Positions 7,803 to 16,147 of a stretch of 64,000 nucleotides of DNA are shown one piece after another. The first letter of the stretch is position 1. Every line of letters begins with the position of its first letter. Source of the stretch: Gammaproteobacteria bacterium (GTDB lineage: Bacteria; Pseudomonadota; Gammaproteobacteria; Pseudomonadales; Azotimanducaceae). The stretch lies in assembly GCA_026706385.1 (NCBI GenBank), contig JAPOYV010000094.1, forward strand, positions 1-64,000, read 5' to 3'. Made by a program: the position numbers and the translations under genes. The notes below the pieces were generated by a model. The model had not been told where the DNA came from. It saw nothing but the letters and a program-made list of their open reading frames with translations, and ran no database searches.

Positions 7803-9197
7803 TCACCGCGCCGCAACCAGCAGCCGATCCGCGAAGCGCTCGATGTCACGAATCTTGTTGCAGGTCTCCACGCGGAAGCAGTGCGGCGCGTAGCGGCGCA
7901 TTTCCGAGTCGCCCTCTCGCCATTGATCGCGCGTTTCCGGGTTCAGCCAGAAGGTCTGCTTGGCGCGCCGCGACAGTTCCTTGAAGACGTCCGGTCGCGG
8001 GTCGTAGTAGTTGTTGCGGCCGTCGCCGAGCACGATCAGCGTCGAGCGCGCATTCAGTTCCATCGCGCAGAGTTCGCGGAAGTCCATGAAGGCGCGAGCG
8101 TAGTCCGTATTGCCCTTGCCCCAGGAGAACAGCGCCTCTTCGATCGCCGCCTCCGACGGCTTCGCGCGCATGATGTCGGTGATTTCGCCCAGCCGACTCG
8201 AGAACGCGAACGCCCGGATGCTCGGCAGCACGTCGGTGAGCTCGTAGAGAAACAACAGCAGGAAGCGGGCAACCCGAGCGACGGAACTGCTGACATCGCA
8301 GAGCACGAATACCGTCGCCCGTTCGCGCTTCTGCTGGCGCCACCGAAGGTCGAACACCGACCCGTCGTAGGCGACGTTGCTCCGCAACGTGCGCTTGAGG
8401 TCGAGAACGCCCCGGTCCGTTTGGCGGGCCCGGCGACGGTGCTCCTTGGCCAGCTTGTCGGCGAGCTTCTTGACGACCCGGCGAACCTCATCGTGGTAGG
8501 CCTGGGGGAGCTGGTTGAGATTGGACTTGAGCGCCGCCTCGAGGATCGCCCTTTTGCCCGATGCGTCGGCATGCAGCCGATACTGGGCATCGACGTAGGC
8601 TCGGATCTCTTCACGGAAATAGTGGCGCAGGTAGCGCAGCAAGCCCCGCAAATCGTCCGAGATCTCACCACCGCCGTCACCTCCACCAGCCACGGCGTCC
8701 CGTCCCTGGACGTACGCATCCAGTTCCGGAACGGCCAGCGCATCCGCAATCTGTCGCGAGAACACAGATTTCTCACGCAAACTGCTGATCTCGTGAATGT
8801 TGAGTGCGTCCGCAACTTGCTGAACGCGTACCGCCAGAGCGGTGCGATCATCGTTCAGCACGGCCCGTACGGCATCGACCAGTTCCGCTGAGATTTCGCC
8901 CCGGAGCGCTTCGAGCGCGGCCTGCCGATCGGCTTCGGCATCGAACTTGGCGAGGAAGGTGCGCTTCGCGGGTTCCTGGAATGCGAGTTGGAAGAAGAAC
9001 CGCTCAAACGTTTCGTCGAAGCGCGACTTCTCGGCCTTCGATTTGGCGAGCGCCAAGGCCAGCGAGTCCTTCAGCAGGGCCTGATCGGCGATTCCGACGC
9101 GGCGAACGACGTCGAACGCCGTCAACGTCTCGGCTGGCGAGACGCGGACGTCGGCGTTGCGCAGCGCGGCAACGAAACGCGCAAACGTGACGTCCAC
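7803..9197 (-). CDS. VWA domain-containing CoxE-like protein
   Basis: CoxE-type von Willebrand factor A protein. Relatives act with a MoxR-type AAA+ ATPase as chaperones that insert or activate metal cofactors. The 464-residue protein has a helical N-terminal two-thirds and a C-terminal VWA domain beginning near residue 297. Its metal-ion-dependent adhesion site is VFVLCDVSSS (DxSxS), with GKGNTDYARAF and TLIVLGDGRNN further on. Start is GTG 9197 with no strong ribosome site. It is the second gene of a two-gene unit 35 bases behind a diiron protein, which is an attractive client. No MoxR partner gene is present nearby. Confidence 0.83.
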   Translation of the reverse strand: MDVTFARFVAALRNADVRVSPAETLTAFDVVRRVGIADQALLKDSLALALAKSKAEKSRFDETFERFFFQLAFQEPAKRTFLAKFDAEADRQAALEALRGEISAELVDAVRAVLNDDRTALAVRVQQVADALNIHEISSLREKSVFSRQIADALAVPELDAYVQGRDAVAGGGDGGGEISDDLRGLLRYLRHYFREEIRAYVDAQYRLHADASGKRAILEAALKSNLNQLPQAYHDEVRRVVKKLADKLAKEHRRRARQTDRGVLDLKRTLRSNVAYDGSVFDLRWRQQKRERATVFVLCDVSSSVARVARFLLLFLYELTDVLPSIRAFAFSSRLGEITDIMRAKPSEAAIEEALFSWGKGNTDYARAFMDFRELCAMELNARSTLIVLGDGRNNYYDPRPDVFKELSRRAKQTFWLNPETRDQWREGDSEMRRYAPHCFRVETCNKIRDIERFADRLLVAAR

Positions 9198-9232
9198 GCC
9201 GCCGTTCGCTCAACCTCGCTCTGGCGTACGGG

Positions 9233-10354
9233 TCATGGAGTACGGGAGGCGCTTGACACGTCCAGCGGACGCTCCAGCGCCCGCCAGTCGATGTCGCCGT
9301 CGGTGGCCAGGTTCTCGAAGTCGAGCACGCCCATCTCCTCGAACTTGGGGCGCACGCGATCCGTCAGGAGGCCGATGCGCTTCAGGTTCGGGATGATCCG
9401 GGCATAGAGCATGTTGAGGAAGTCGGCGTTGAGACCGCGCTCGACCAGCGCGCCCCGAGCGTCCTCGACGTCCCAGCCGAAATAGCGGAAGACGTCGTTG
9501 CTGATCAGGCGGTCCCGGCTGACGATGCAGGCCTCGTAGGCGAACTCGGCGCGCGCCTCACGTTCCTCGTCCGACAAGGTTGCGATGAACTCCTCGAGAT
9601 AGTTGACGCCGAATGTCACGTGGCGCGCCTCGTCGCGAATCACGAGGTAGAGCAGTTCGTCCAAGACCGGGTCGTCGGTGTCGTTGCGGGCGACGTGGAA
9701 GGCCGCCAACGCCAGACCTTCGAGGATGATCTGCATGCCAATGAACTTCAGGTCCCAACGCTGGTCGGTGAGGATCTTGTCGAGTAGGTCCTTCAGGCCT
9801 TGCGTGACCGGGTACGCGAAGCCGACCTTGGTTTGCAGGTAGCGGTTGAACACCTCCACGTGGCGCGCTTCGTCGAATGTCTGCGAGGCCGCGTAGAGCT
9901 TGGCGTTGAAGCTCGGCGCGCAGGACGCGAGTTGCGACGCCACCAGCAAGGCGCCCTGCTCGCCGTGCAGGAACTGCGACAGCGACCACGTGAAGTCGTG
10001 GCGGATGAACTTCAGCTTGTCCCGGGTGGCGAGTTCGTCGAAGGGCCGGTAGCCGGTCCAAGGGTAGCCCTCGATCAGTTCGTCGGCCGCATCCGGGGGC
10101 AGCGGCGGCTGGTCGCCGTGGTCGGGGTTCTGCCCCCAGTCGATCGCCGTGCTGGCGTTCCAGTTGAGCTCCTTGCCGAGCTCGTAGAGGCGCTTGATCC
10201 GGTTGTCGGCAACCCGGTAGTCCCAGTTGTAGGAGCCGTCGAGCGGGGTATGAAAGAGCTCGGCGAGATGCGCGATGTCGTCCGGTTCGAAATCCACCTC
10301 CGGATCGAAACTCGCGAGCTTGCGGGGGGCACTGTCGACGTAGCGAATGTCCAT
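9233..10354 (-). CDS. Ferritin-like diiron carboxylate protein, R2/oxygenase type
   Basis: Non-haem diiron protein with a four-helix ferritin-like core. All six expected ligands are visible: E132 (GEQGA), E162 and H165 (DEARH), E212 (LEGLA), E242 and H245 (a second DEARH). This is the pattern of ribonucleotide reductase R2 and related oxygenases. The radical-bearing tyrosine of class Ia R2 is not obvious and no nrdA is nearby, so an oxidase or N-/C-oxygenase role is more likely than ribonucleotide reduction. ATG 10354 follows GGAGG by 6 bases, which fixes the start at 373 residues. The CoxE-like VWA gene behind it may help load its metals (inference). Confidence 0.85.
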   Translation of the reverse strand: MDIRYVDSAPRKLASFDPEVDFEPDDIAHLAELFHTPLDGSYNWDYRVADNRIKRLYELGKELNWNASTAIDWGQNPDHGDQPPLPPDAADELIEGYPWTGYRPFDELATRDKLKFIRHDFTWSLSQFLHGEQGALLVASQLASCAPSFNAKLYAASQTFDEARHVEVFNRYLQTKVGFAYPVTQGLKDLLDKILTDQRWDLKFIGMQIILEGLALAAFHVARNDTDDPVLDELLYLVIRDEARHVTFGVNYLEEFIATLSDEEREARAEFAYEACIVSRDRLISNDVFRYFGWDVEDARGALVERGLNADFLNMLYARIIPNLKRIGLLTDRVRPKFEEMGVLDFENLATDGDIDWRALERPLDVSSASRTP

Positions 10355-10441
10355 CCGTCGCCTCCGGTCCATGATTTCGGAACAATGCGGCGGGCATTGT
10401 ACGCTTGAAGGCGATCCTGTTCGACGCGAAGGGTTTGGCAA

Positions 10442-11287
10442 GTGGATCATGATCGGGACAAGGTGCTGGCGGTGGCGCGCCAACTGTTGCCGGCCTGGCC
10501 CGCGCGCGCCGGCTGCCGCATCGAGTACCTGCCAGGTGGCTACAGCAATCGCAACTACCGGCTCGACATCGGCGGCACGCGCTACGCTCTGCGGATCGTC
10601 GATGGCGCCAAGCCTCGGGCCCGTGAGCGGCAATACCTTGCGATCGCCGGGGCTCCGGACGTCGTCGGCTACGACCCGCTGACCGGTCATATGCTGACCC
10701 GGTGGATCGACGGTGAGATCCTGGCCGCGAGCCCGCCAAGCCCGGCCGAAGGCGGTCGCTATCTCGCGGAACTGCACGCCGAGATTCCGTCGGGGATCCG
10801 GCGCTACGACTATCAAGCCGAGATCGAGACGCTCCTCGCCGACGCGGTGCGCCCAGACCCGGACGTCGTGTCCCGCTTCCGAGAGCTCGCCTGGTCCGCG
10901 TCCGAGCACCGCGGCTGCCACAACGACCTGAATCCGTGGAACGTGATCCGTGGTTCGCGTAACGCCGAGGCGGGGCGAACGCGCTTCAGGACGCTCGACT
11001 GGGAGTTCGCCGGCGACAACGACCGGCTCTTCGACCTCGTGGGCCTTGGCCACGGCCTGCAGTGGACACCTACCCAACTCGCCGCCTGCGCCGCCGCATA
11101 CGCGGCGACACCGCCCGGCCAAACCCGCCCCTTGCACGCCACGCCAATGCGCTTGGAGGACACGGTCTGCGCGTACCGGATCCGCGAGTACGCTTGGGCC
11201 GCGGCACAGATCGGGGCCGGCAACGACCGGCCCGAGATCGTCGAGCAGGCTATGGCGATGCGCCGGGCGATCGTGTATCCGCGCTGA
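10442..11287 (+). CDS. Choline kinase/aminoglycoside phosphotransferase-fold protein
   Basis: Kinase-fold phosphotransferase of the choline/ethanolamine kinase-APH group, probably acting on a small alcohol or amino alcohol in the cytoplasm. The 281-residue protein has an N-lobe with YLPGGYSNRNYRL (nucleotide loop) and YALRIVDG. The catalytic loop HNDLNPWN at residues 160-167 has D162 as the base, and LDWEFAGDND near 186 supplies the metal-binding aspartate. These match the Brenner motif and DxE pattern of choline kinases. Start is GTG 10442. The closest functional families are LicA choline kinases and thiamine kinase; the substrate is not determined. Its last 38 bases overlap the convergent kinase gene. 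Confidence 0.8.
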   Translation: MDHDRDKVLAVARQLLPAWPARAGCRIEYLPGGYSNRNYRLDIGGTRYALRIVDGAKPRARERQYLAIAGAPDVVGYDPLTGHMLTRWIDGEILAASPPSPAEGGRYLAELHAEIPSGIRRYDYQAEIETLLADAVRPDPDVVSRFRELAWSASEHRGCHNDLNPWNVIRGSRNAEAGRTRFRTLDWEFAGDNDRLFDLVGLGHGLQWTPTQLAACAAAYAATPPGQTRPLHATPMRLEDTVCAYRIREYAWAAAQIGAGNDRPEIVEQAMAMRRAIVYPR

Positions 11288-11816
11288 GAACCGGCGCGGC
11301 GGCCTGCACCGCAGCAGCCGTTCGCGCATCGCCCGTGCCGTGGATCTCGACGAACTGCAACCCCCGTTCGTTCAGCAGGTCGCGGTAGATGCCGAAGAGC
11401 CGGTCGAGGTCGTGGGGCGACTCGCGCAAGGGATCCGGGCGCCAGCCGATGTCCGGGCGGCACAGCAGGTAGAGGCGTGGCGCCTGCCCTGCCCAGGCTT
11501 GGTCGATCCACCGCGGCACCGGCCCGTACTTCTCCTGCCACCAGACGAAGAGCACCGCCAAGTCGGTGTCGAGGACCACGGGGCCCTCGGTCCTCTCCAG
11601 CAAGGCGCGCTCGCGCCGCCACTGCTCTCGGGCAATCGTGGCCACGGTCTCGCGGTCATAGCTCGTCGCGGCAGAGGCGTCCGCCCGGCCCGTGCATGCG
11701 GTCAGGTGTTCGCGCGCATACTCGGCGAGCCACGGGACGCCGAAGCGCCTCGCCAGCGCCCGGCACAACGTAGTCTTGCCCGTGGACTCGGGTCCTGTGG
11801 TGCACACTATGCGCAC
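11250..11816 (-). CDS. NadR-type ribosylnicotinamide kinase-like ATPase
   Basis: P-loop kinase matching the C-terminal (nicotinamide riboside kinase) domain of NadR, here as a stand-alone 188-residue protein. Walker A is GPESTGKTTL at residues 8-17; WLAEYAREHL and the acidic block VVLDTDLAVLFVWWQEKYG also match NadR. The N-terminal nucleotidyltransferase and DNA-binding domains of full NadR are missing. GTG 11816 is preceded by AGAGGA with 3 bases between, which favours this start over the longer open frame to 11888. It probably salvages NAD precursors or is an ATPase of similar fold. It overlaps the convergent phosphotransferase by 38 bases and is divergent from pdsR. Confidence 0.8.
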   Translation of the reverse strand: MRIVCTTGPESTGKTTLCRALARRFGVPWLAEYAREHLTACTGRADASAATSYDRETVATIAREQWRRERALLERTEGPVVLDTDLAVLFVWWQEKYGPVPRWIDQAWAGQAPRLYLLCRPDIGWRPDPLRESPHDLDRLFGIYRDLLNERGLQFVEIHGTGDARTAAAVQAAAPVLSADTRSPGASP

Positions 11817-11874
11817 GGTTCCTCTGACACCTTGGGCCGCTGCAATGGCCGTCAGTCTAAGCGGCCCAGAGCCG

Positions 11875-11901
11875 AACGCGTTAGGCAAGCTAACGCGTTA
11901 G
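11875..11901. promoter_or_regulatory. Tandem AACGCGTTAG repeat upstream of pdsR
   Basis: AACGCGTTAG occurs at 11875-11884 and again at 11892-11901, a 17-base step. The second copy sits inside the perfect palindrome TAACGCGTTA. The pair lies between the divergent NadR-type kinase and pdsR and ends 9 bases before the pdsR start. This is the usual form of a two-site operator for a response-regulator dimer. Autoregulation by PdsR is inferred only. Confidence 0.42.
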
Positions 11902-11910
11902 AATCGTCCG

Positions 11911-12606
11911 ATGCCCAAGCTGATCGCCATTGTCGAGGACGATCCCGACCAGCGCGCCAACTACAGCGACGCGATCACGTCCAAGGGCTATGAAGTGGCG
12001 GCATACGCCAGTCGCCAGGAAGCCTTGGACGGATTCGACGCGCGCATGCCGGACCTGGCCGTGCTGGACATCATTCTCGGCGAAGAGGTCGATGCGGGGT
12101 TCGAGCTGTGCCGCGACCTGCTGACGCGTAACCCGAACCTGCCCGTCATTTTTCTGACCGAGCGTGTCAAGGAAGTCGACAAGATATCGGGCCTCAGACT
12201 CGGTGCGTGGGACTACCAGTCCAAGCCCATCACGCTGGACTACCTCGCCGAACGCATATCGTCGCTGCTACGCATCCACGAAGTGCGTGCCAACGTGGAC
12301 AACCGCAGCGCGACGGCCAAGCAGGTCGGCGACCTCATGCTCGACCAGGATGCCCTCCTGGTTTCCTGGCGGGGCACGCGCATCGACCTGTCGGCCACCG
12401 AGTTCAGGATGCTCGCCAAGCTGGTGCGCGCTCCGGGGCATGCGGTGAGCTATCAGACCTTGATGAATGCCACCATGCAATCCCTGGTGACCAACAACAC
12501 CATCAATACGCACATGCGCAACATCCGGAAGAAATTCGAGAAGGTTGACCCCGGATTCGCCTGCATCAAGAGCGAATACGGCTTCGGTTACCGCTGGTCG
12601 TCGTGA
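11911..12606 (+). CDS. pdsR: Dedicated sortase system response regulator PdsR
   Basis: OmpR-type response regulator, 231 residues. The receiver domain has acidic residues D10/D11, phospho-acceptor D53 (AVLDIIL), T83 and K105 (QSKPI). The C-terminal winged helix has the TEFRMLAKL and NTHMRNIRKKF helices and the GFGYRW wing. Overall sequence and its exact pairing with the next gene match the 'proteobacterial dedicated sortase system' regulator (TIGR03787 type, from memory). These usually sit beside a variant sortase and its LPXTG-type target. Its stop overlaps the kinase start in GTGA (12603-12606), so the two are translationally coupled. A duplicated palindrome just upstream may be its own operator. 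Confidence 0.85.
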   Translation: MPKLIAIVEDDPDQRANYSDAITSKGYEVAAYASRQEALDGFDARMPDLAVLDIILGEEVDAGFELCRDLLTRNPNLPVIFLTERVKEVDKISGLRLGAWDYQSKPITLDYLAERISSLLRIHEVRANVDNRSATAKQVGDLMLDQDALLVSWRGTRIDLSATEFRMLAKLVRAPGHAVSYQTLMNATMQSLVTNNTINTHMRNIRKKFEKVDPGFACIKSEYGFGYRWSS

Positions 12607-14873
12607 TCACGCCGATCCGGCCGCGCCTCCCGATCCGGCGCTGGTTGCGCCTTCGCATTGCCGGTCGAGAGCGTCGGATTCGTGGCCTTCGCCTGGGTAC
12701 CAAGCTGATGCTCCTGGCGCTCACCCTGACCTTGGTCCTGGTGCCGTGGCTGTCCTTCCTGGCCTTGGACGAGGTTGGCCGCGCACTGGCCCAGATGCAG
12801 TCCCACGACCAACTCCTGACCGCCAAGAACATCGCCACGGTTTTCAACGGTCGTGAAGATCTCATCGCCGACCTTCCGGACCGGGGTGATTATGAGTCGC
12901 TGGTCGCGCCGCCGATCGTGGGAACGGTTCGTCTCGACGGCCGGGTTGCGGACTGGGGCGCGCCGCCTTCCGAGCCGTCGGTGTTCGGACCTCCCGGCGA
13001 GGATGGTTCCTTCGCGCTGAGTCTCGGCAATCGCCGCGACATGCTCTTCATCTACGTCGAAGTCGTCGACGACAGCCGCGTCTACCGGGACACGGGATAC
13101 CTGCGGCTCGACAATGCGGACCAACTGCGGCTCAGTTTCGTCCGCGGCGACGGTGAGGACGGCCGCATCGCGGTCATGCTGTCCGAATCCGGCCAGACGA
13201 CGGCCTTCTGGATGGACGCGGATTGGCGGTTCGCCGAAGCCCTGGATCCCGACGCCGCGCTGGCCGGCCCGCCGGAAACACGCGTGCAGGGCTTCGTCCG
13301 GGAGACGGAGGCCGGTTACGCACTGGAGTTGCGCGCCCCGTTCGACATTTTCGGCACCAGCATCGACGACCAGGCCGGCCCGATCCGCGTCTTCCGCCTC
13401 GCCTTCGTCGACGTGGACGACCCCGACTCAAGGGCTATCCGTGCGGTGACCCATACGCTGCCCGCTTCCCGGAATAGTGAGACCTTCGGGCTGGTGTCCG
13501 TGCGCTCGCCCGAAACGGTGAAGATCCTCGAAGGCCTCGGGTATGCCGACCTCCTCATCCGGGTGATCGACGCCGAACGCGTCATCCGCGCCGAAGTTGG
13601 CAGCTACCGGATGACGGAAGCGGCGACCGAGCGATCCTGGGAGGCACGCGCCATGGGCTGGCTCGCGGCTGCTGGCGACGCGCTCGGCGGCCTGCTACGC
13701 GAGCAGCCGGAGCCGGCCGTGGACGGTGCCGAGACGCCGCTCAAGGCGGTTACGGACTCGGCGTTGGCCGGGGAGTCGACAGCGTTGCGCCGGCGCGTCG
13801 GGGAGATCGAGACGATCATCGCTGGTCACCCCATCATCTCCGGTGGCGCGGTCATCGGCCTGATCGCCGTGGAACGGAACATCGACGACATCCTGTTCTT
13901 CCAGCGCGAGTCCATCGACAAGATCGCGCTCGTGGCGGTATCGAGCTTCCTCGTGGTGTTGTTCTGCCTGATCGTGTTCGCGGGGCGTTTGACCTGGCGC
14001 ATCCGGCGGCTGCGCCAGGAGACGGCTGCTGCGATCGACGACTTCGGGCGTCTCCGGGCCAATGCGGTGGCGAGCGGCATGACCAGTGCCGACGAGATCG
14101 GCGATTTGGCCCGGAGCGTCTCGGGCATGCTCGGCCGCCTCGCACAACACAACACGTTCCTGCAACGCATGCCGCGCACGCTCCGCCACGAAATCAACAA
14201 CCCCCTGAACACCCTGCACACGTCACTCGAACACTTGGCGCAGGAGTCCGCGGCAGTGCGCGACAGCAAGTACCTCGAGAGCGCCAAGCGTGGCGTGCTG
14301 CGCATCGGCGCCATCGTCGAGAACCTCGCCGACGCGGCCAACCTGGAGGACTCGCTGGTCGCCGAGGATCCGGACGTGGTCGACGTCCAGCAGATCACCG
14401 AGAGCTACGTCGACAACTACAGCGCCATGCACGGCGAGAATGCGGTCGTCTACCAAGGCACTGGCGAGCCGACGTACGCCCGGATCGAGGACTACCGCAT
14501 CGAACAGATTCTCGACAAGCTGATCGACAACGCCGTGGACTTCCATCGCGCCAACAGCCCGATCACGGTTCAACTCGATGTCCGGAGGGGCAGTCTTCGG
14601 CTCACCGTGGCCAACCGCGGGCCCATGCTGGCGCCCGAGATCGCGGCGTCCGTGTTCGAGTCCATGGTGTCGCGGCGCGGCGCGGAGAACCGGCTGCACT
14701 TCGGCCTCGGCCTGTACGTGGTGCGCGTCATCGCGGAGCAACATGGGGGATCCGTCCGCGCCATGAACCTCGTCGACGGTTCGGGCGTTGCGGTCACCGT
14801 TTCCTTGCCGATCGTGGATGCCGCAACCGAGATTGCGGACACCACCGCCACCCCCGTTGCCGCCGCGGTCTAG
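12603..14873 (+). CDS. pdsS: Dedicated sortase system histidine kinase PdsS
   Basis: Membrane histidine kinase of 756 residues and partner of PdsR. The order is: membrane helix at about 33-53 (LMLLALTLTLVLVPWLSFLA); a large periplasmic region beginning with a CBM9-like beta segment (VRLDGRVADWG); second helix at about 438-458; HAMP-like linker; phospho-acceptor H529 in LRHEINNPLNT; and an ATPase domain with DNAVDF and FGLGLYVVRVIAEQHGG. The CBM9-like sensor and HEINNPLN box are typical of the TIGR03785-type kinases that co-occur with marine proteobacterial sortases. The GTG start lies within the pdsR stop. No sortase or target gene lies within this window on either side. Confidence 0.85.
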   Translation: MITPIRPRLPIRRWLRLRIAGRERRIRGLRLGTKLMLLALTLTLVLVPWLSFLALDEVGRALAQMQSHDQLLTAKNIATVFNGREDLIADLPDRGDYESLVAPPIVGTVRLDGRVADWGAPPSEPSVFGPPGEDGSFALSLGNRRDMLFIYVEVVDDSRVYRDTGYLRLDNADQLRLSFVRGDGEDGRIAVMLSESGQTTAFWMDADWRFAEALDPDAALAGPPETRVQGFVRETEAGYALELRAPFDIFGTSIDDQAGPIRVFRLAFVDVDDPDSRAIRAVTHTLPASRNSETFGLVSVRSPETVKILEGLGYADLLIRVIDAERVIRAEVGSYRMTEAATERSWEARAMGWLAAAGDALGGLLREQPEPAVDGAETPLKAVTDSALAGESTALRRRVGEIETIIAGHPIISGGAVIGLIAVERNIDDILFFQRESIDKIALVAVSSFLVVLFCLIVFAGRLTWRIRRLRQETAAAIDDFGRLRANAVASGMTSADEIGDLARSVSGMLGRLAQHNTFLQRMPRTLRHEINNPLNTLHTSLEHLAQESAAVRDSKYLESAKRGVLRIGAIVENLADAANLEDSLVAEDPDVVDVQQITESYVDNYSAMHGENAVVYQGTGEPTYARIEDYRIEQILDKLIDNAVDFHRANSPITVQLDVRRGSLRLTVANRGPMLAPEIAASVFESMVSRRGAENRLHFGLGLYVVRVIAEQHGGSVRAMNLVDGSGVAVTVSLPIVDAATEIADTTATPVAAAV

Positions 14874-14885
14874 TCGGCGGGACGC

Positions 14886-15461
14886 TCAGCCCGGTCCGGC
14901 TGCCAGCAACAGTTCCTGGCGGTTGTGTTCCAGAAGTACCGCCCGGCTCACGCTGAGCGGCCACAGGACGCGGCCGATCACCTTGTTCGTGTGCCGATGG
15001 GGCGTTGGTCCGCGTTCCGACAAGACGCGTATGCGGCTTTCATCGCATAGCTCGAAGCGCAGACCCGTCAAGTCCGACACCGTTGTGAACGCCGCGAAGG
15101 CGTGCGCGCGCGAACCACTGTGCAGGTGCCTGCGCAGCGCCCGACCAAATTCGCGGAGGTCGGCGGCGCTCAGGTAGTTGAGGAAGTCCCAGAAAAGGCA
15201 GATGTCGTAGCGGACATCCCCCAAGTCTTCGAACAACCGCCCCGCGGCCGCCATTCCCGCCTCGCCTTCGCCGAGGTCGTCGAACAGGTCCGCGAATACG
15301 ACGTGGCAGCGGAAGCCGCCGAAGAAACGCACGCTGCTGGCGCCGCCCGGCCCCACGTCCAGGACGGTCAGCCGGCGGCGGGGATCGACGTCGCGGAAAA
15401 TCTGTGGCAGAAGCCGAGAAACAAGCTCTCTTCGCTGGTCAACGGCGACATCCGCCGCCAA
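14886..15461 (-). CDS. Methyltransferase-like protein coupled to bactofilin
   Basis: A 191-residue protein with a Rossmann methyltransferase-like start: LTVLDVGPGGASSVRFF resembles SAM-binding motif I, HVVFADLFDDL motif II, and DICLFWDFLNYL motif IV. The match is partial, with no recognisable specificity domain, so enzymatic activity is unproven. The TTG start at 15461 lies 2 bases beyond the bactofilin stop (TGACCTTG), with no separate ribosome site, which implies translation by coupling. The frame is kept open through a G+C-rich region and matches its neighbour in codon bias, so it is judged a real gene. It is convergent with pdsS, 12 bases away. Confidence 0.6.
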   Translation of the reverse strand: MAADVAVDQRRELVSRLLPQIFRDVDPRRRLTVLDVGPGGASSVRFFGGFRCHVVFADLFDDLGEGEAGMAAAGRLFEDLGDVRYDICLFWDFLNYLSAADLREFGRALRRHLHSGSRAHAFAAFTTVSDLTGLRFELCDESRIRVLSERGPTPHRHTNKVIGRVLWPLSVSRAVLLEHNRQELLLAAGPG

Positions 15462-15463
15462 GG

Positions 15464-15988
15464 TCAGGCCTGCCCGGCAACTTGCCTGGTCGATCCGTCC
15501 CCGGAGCTGCGTGCTTCAGTTTGCGCGGGCCGGGTTTGGGGGGCAGGTTTTTTCGTCTCGGCCGGTGGATCCATGTCGATACTGCCCTTGAACTTGGCGC
15601 CATCGACGAGGATGACGCGCGGTGCGACGATGGTGCCTTCCATTTGACCCGTGGCCGTGATGACGACCTTGTCGGCACAGTGAATGTCGCCCGCCACACG
15701 GCCCTCGATCTGCACCGCGTTGGCTGCGACGTCCGCCTCGACGTGGCCCCCCTTGGAGACCATGAGCGAGTTCTTCGGCAGCGAGATCTTGCCTTGGAAT
15801 CGGCCCGCGACGACGACGTCCTCATCGCCGGACAACTCGCCGCTGACGAGCAAGGCGGTGCCGATGACCGCGGGCTCGGCTCGTGTCGCTTGCGCCGTCG
15901 TGCTCGGCGCCGACCCCGATGCCGGTCTGACCCCCGGCGGGGACGCTGTCTGCGTCGACCGGGCCTGATCCTTGCGCTTGTCGAACAT
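15464..15988 (-). CDS. Bactofilin
   Basis: Cytoskeletal bactofilin that polymerises without nucleotide into filaments, often at the inner membrane, in cell-shape or envelope roles. A disordered Ser/Thr/Pro-rich N-terminus (about 40 residues) leads to the beta-helical core, with the repeats LLVSGELSGDEDVVVAGRF, VSKGGHVEADVAANAV, IEGRVAGDIHCADKV and ATGQMEGTIVAPRV. A Pro/Lys/Gln-rich tail ends the protein. ATG 15988 is preceded by GGGGGAA at 7 bases and gives an MFDKRK start common in the family; ATG 16003 is in frame upstream. It forms an operon with the methyltransferase-like gene downstream. Confidence 0.88.
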   Translation of the reverse strand: MFDKRKDQARSTQTASPPGVRPASGSAPSTTAQATRAEPAVIGTALLVSGELSGDEDVVVAGRFQGKISLPKNSLMVSKGGHVEADVAANAVQIEGRVAGDIHCADKVVITATGQMEGTIVAPRVILVDGAKFKGSIDMDPPAETKKPAPQTRPAQTEARSSGDGSTRQVAGQA

Positions 15989-16110
15989 GTGCGATTCCCC
16001 CATTGCGAGACCCTACATCATAGCGTGGCAGGGCCGGCTTGGGGCGCTGCCGGGAAGAGCCCGGGTTCCTTGCGTTCTAACGTGCCACTCGTGCCGGAAG
16101 AACTCGCGTG

Positions 16111-16131
16111 GCGGATTCTCGGGCGATCCGC
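16111..16131. terminator. Possible hairpin downstream of the TauD-family gene
   Basis: GCGGAT and ATCCGC form a 6-bp stem with a 9-base loop, 17 bases beyond the stop of the minus-strand oxygenase gene. There is no T-tract. The rest of the 159 bases between this oxygenase and the bactofilin start shows nothing else recognisable. Confidence 0.25.
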
Positions 16132-16147
16132 GCAGCGGTCGCGTCGC

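Noticed and set aside
9233..10354. Ribonucleotide reductase beta subunit (nrdB)
   Set aside because: Ligands fit a diiron carboxylate protein, but there is no nrdA neighbour and no evident radical tyrosine or NrdB C-terminal tail.
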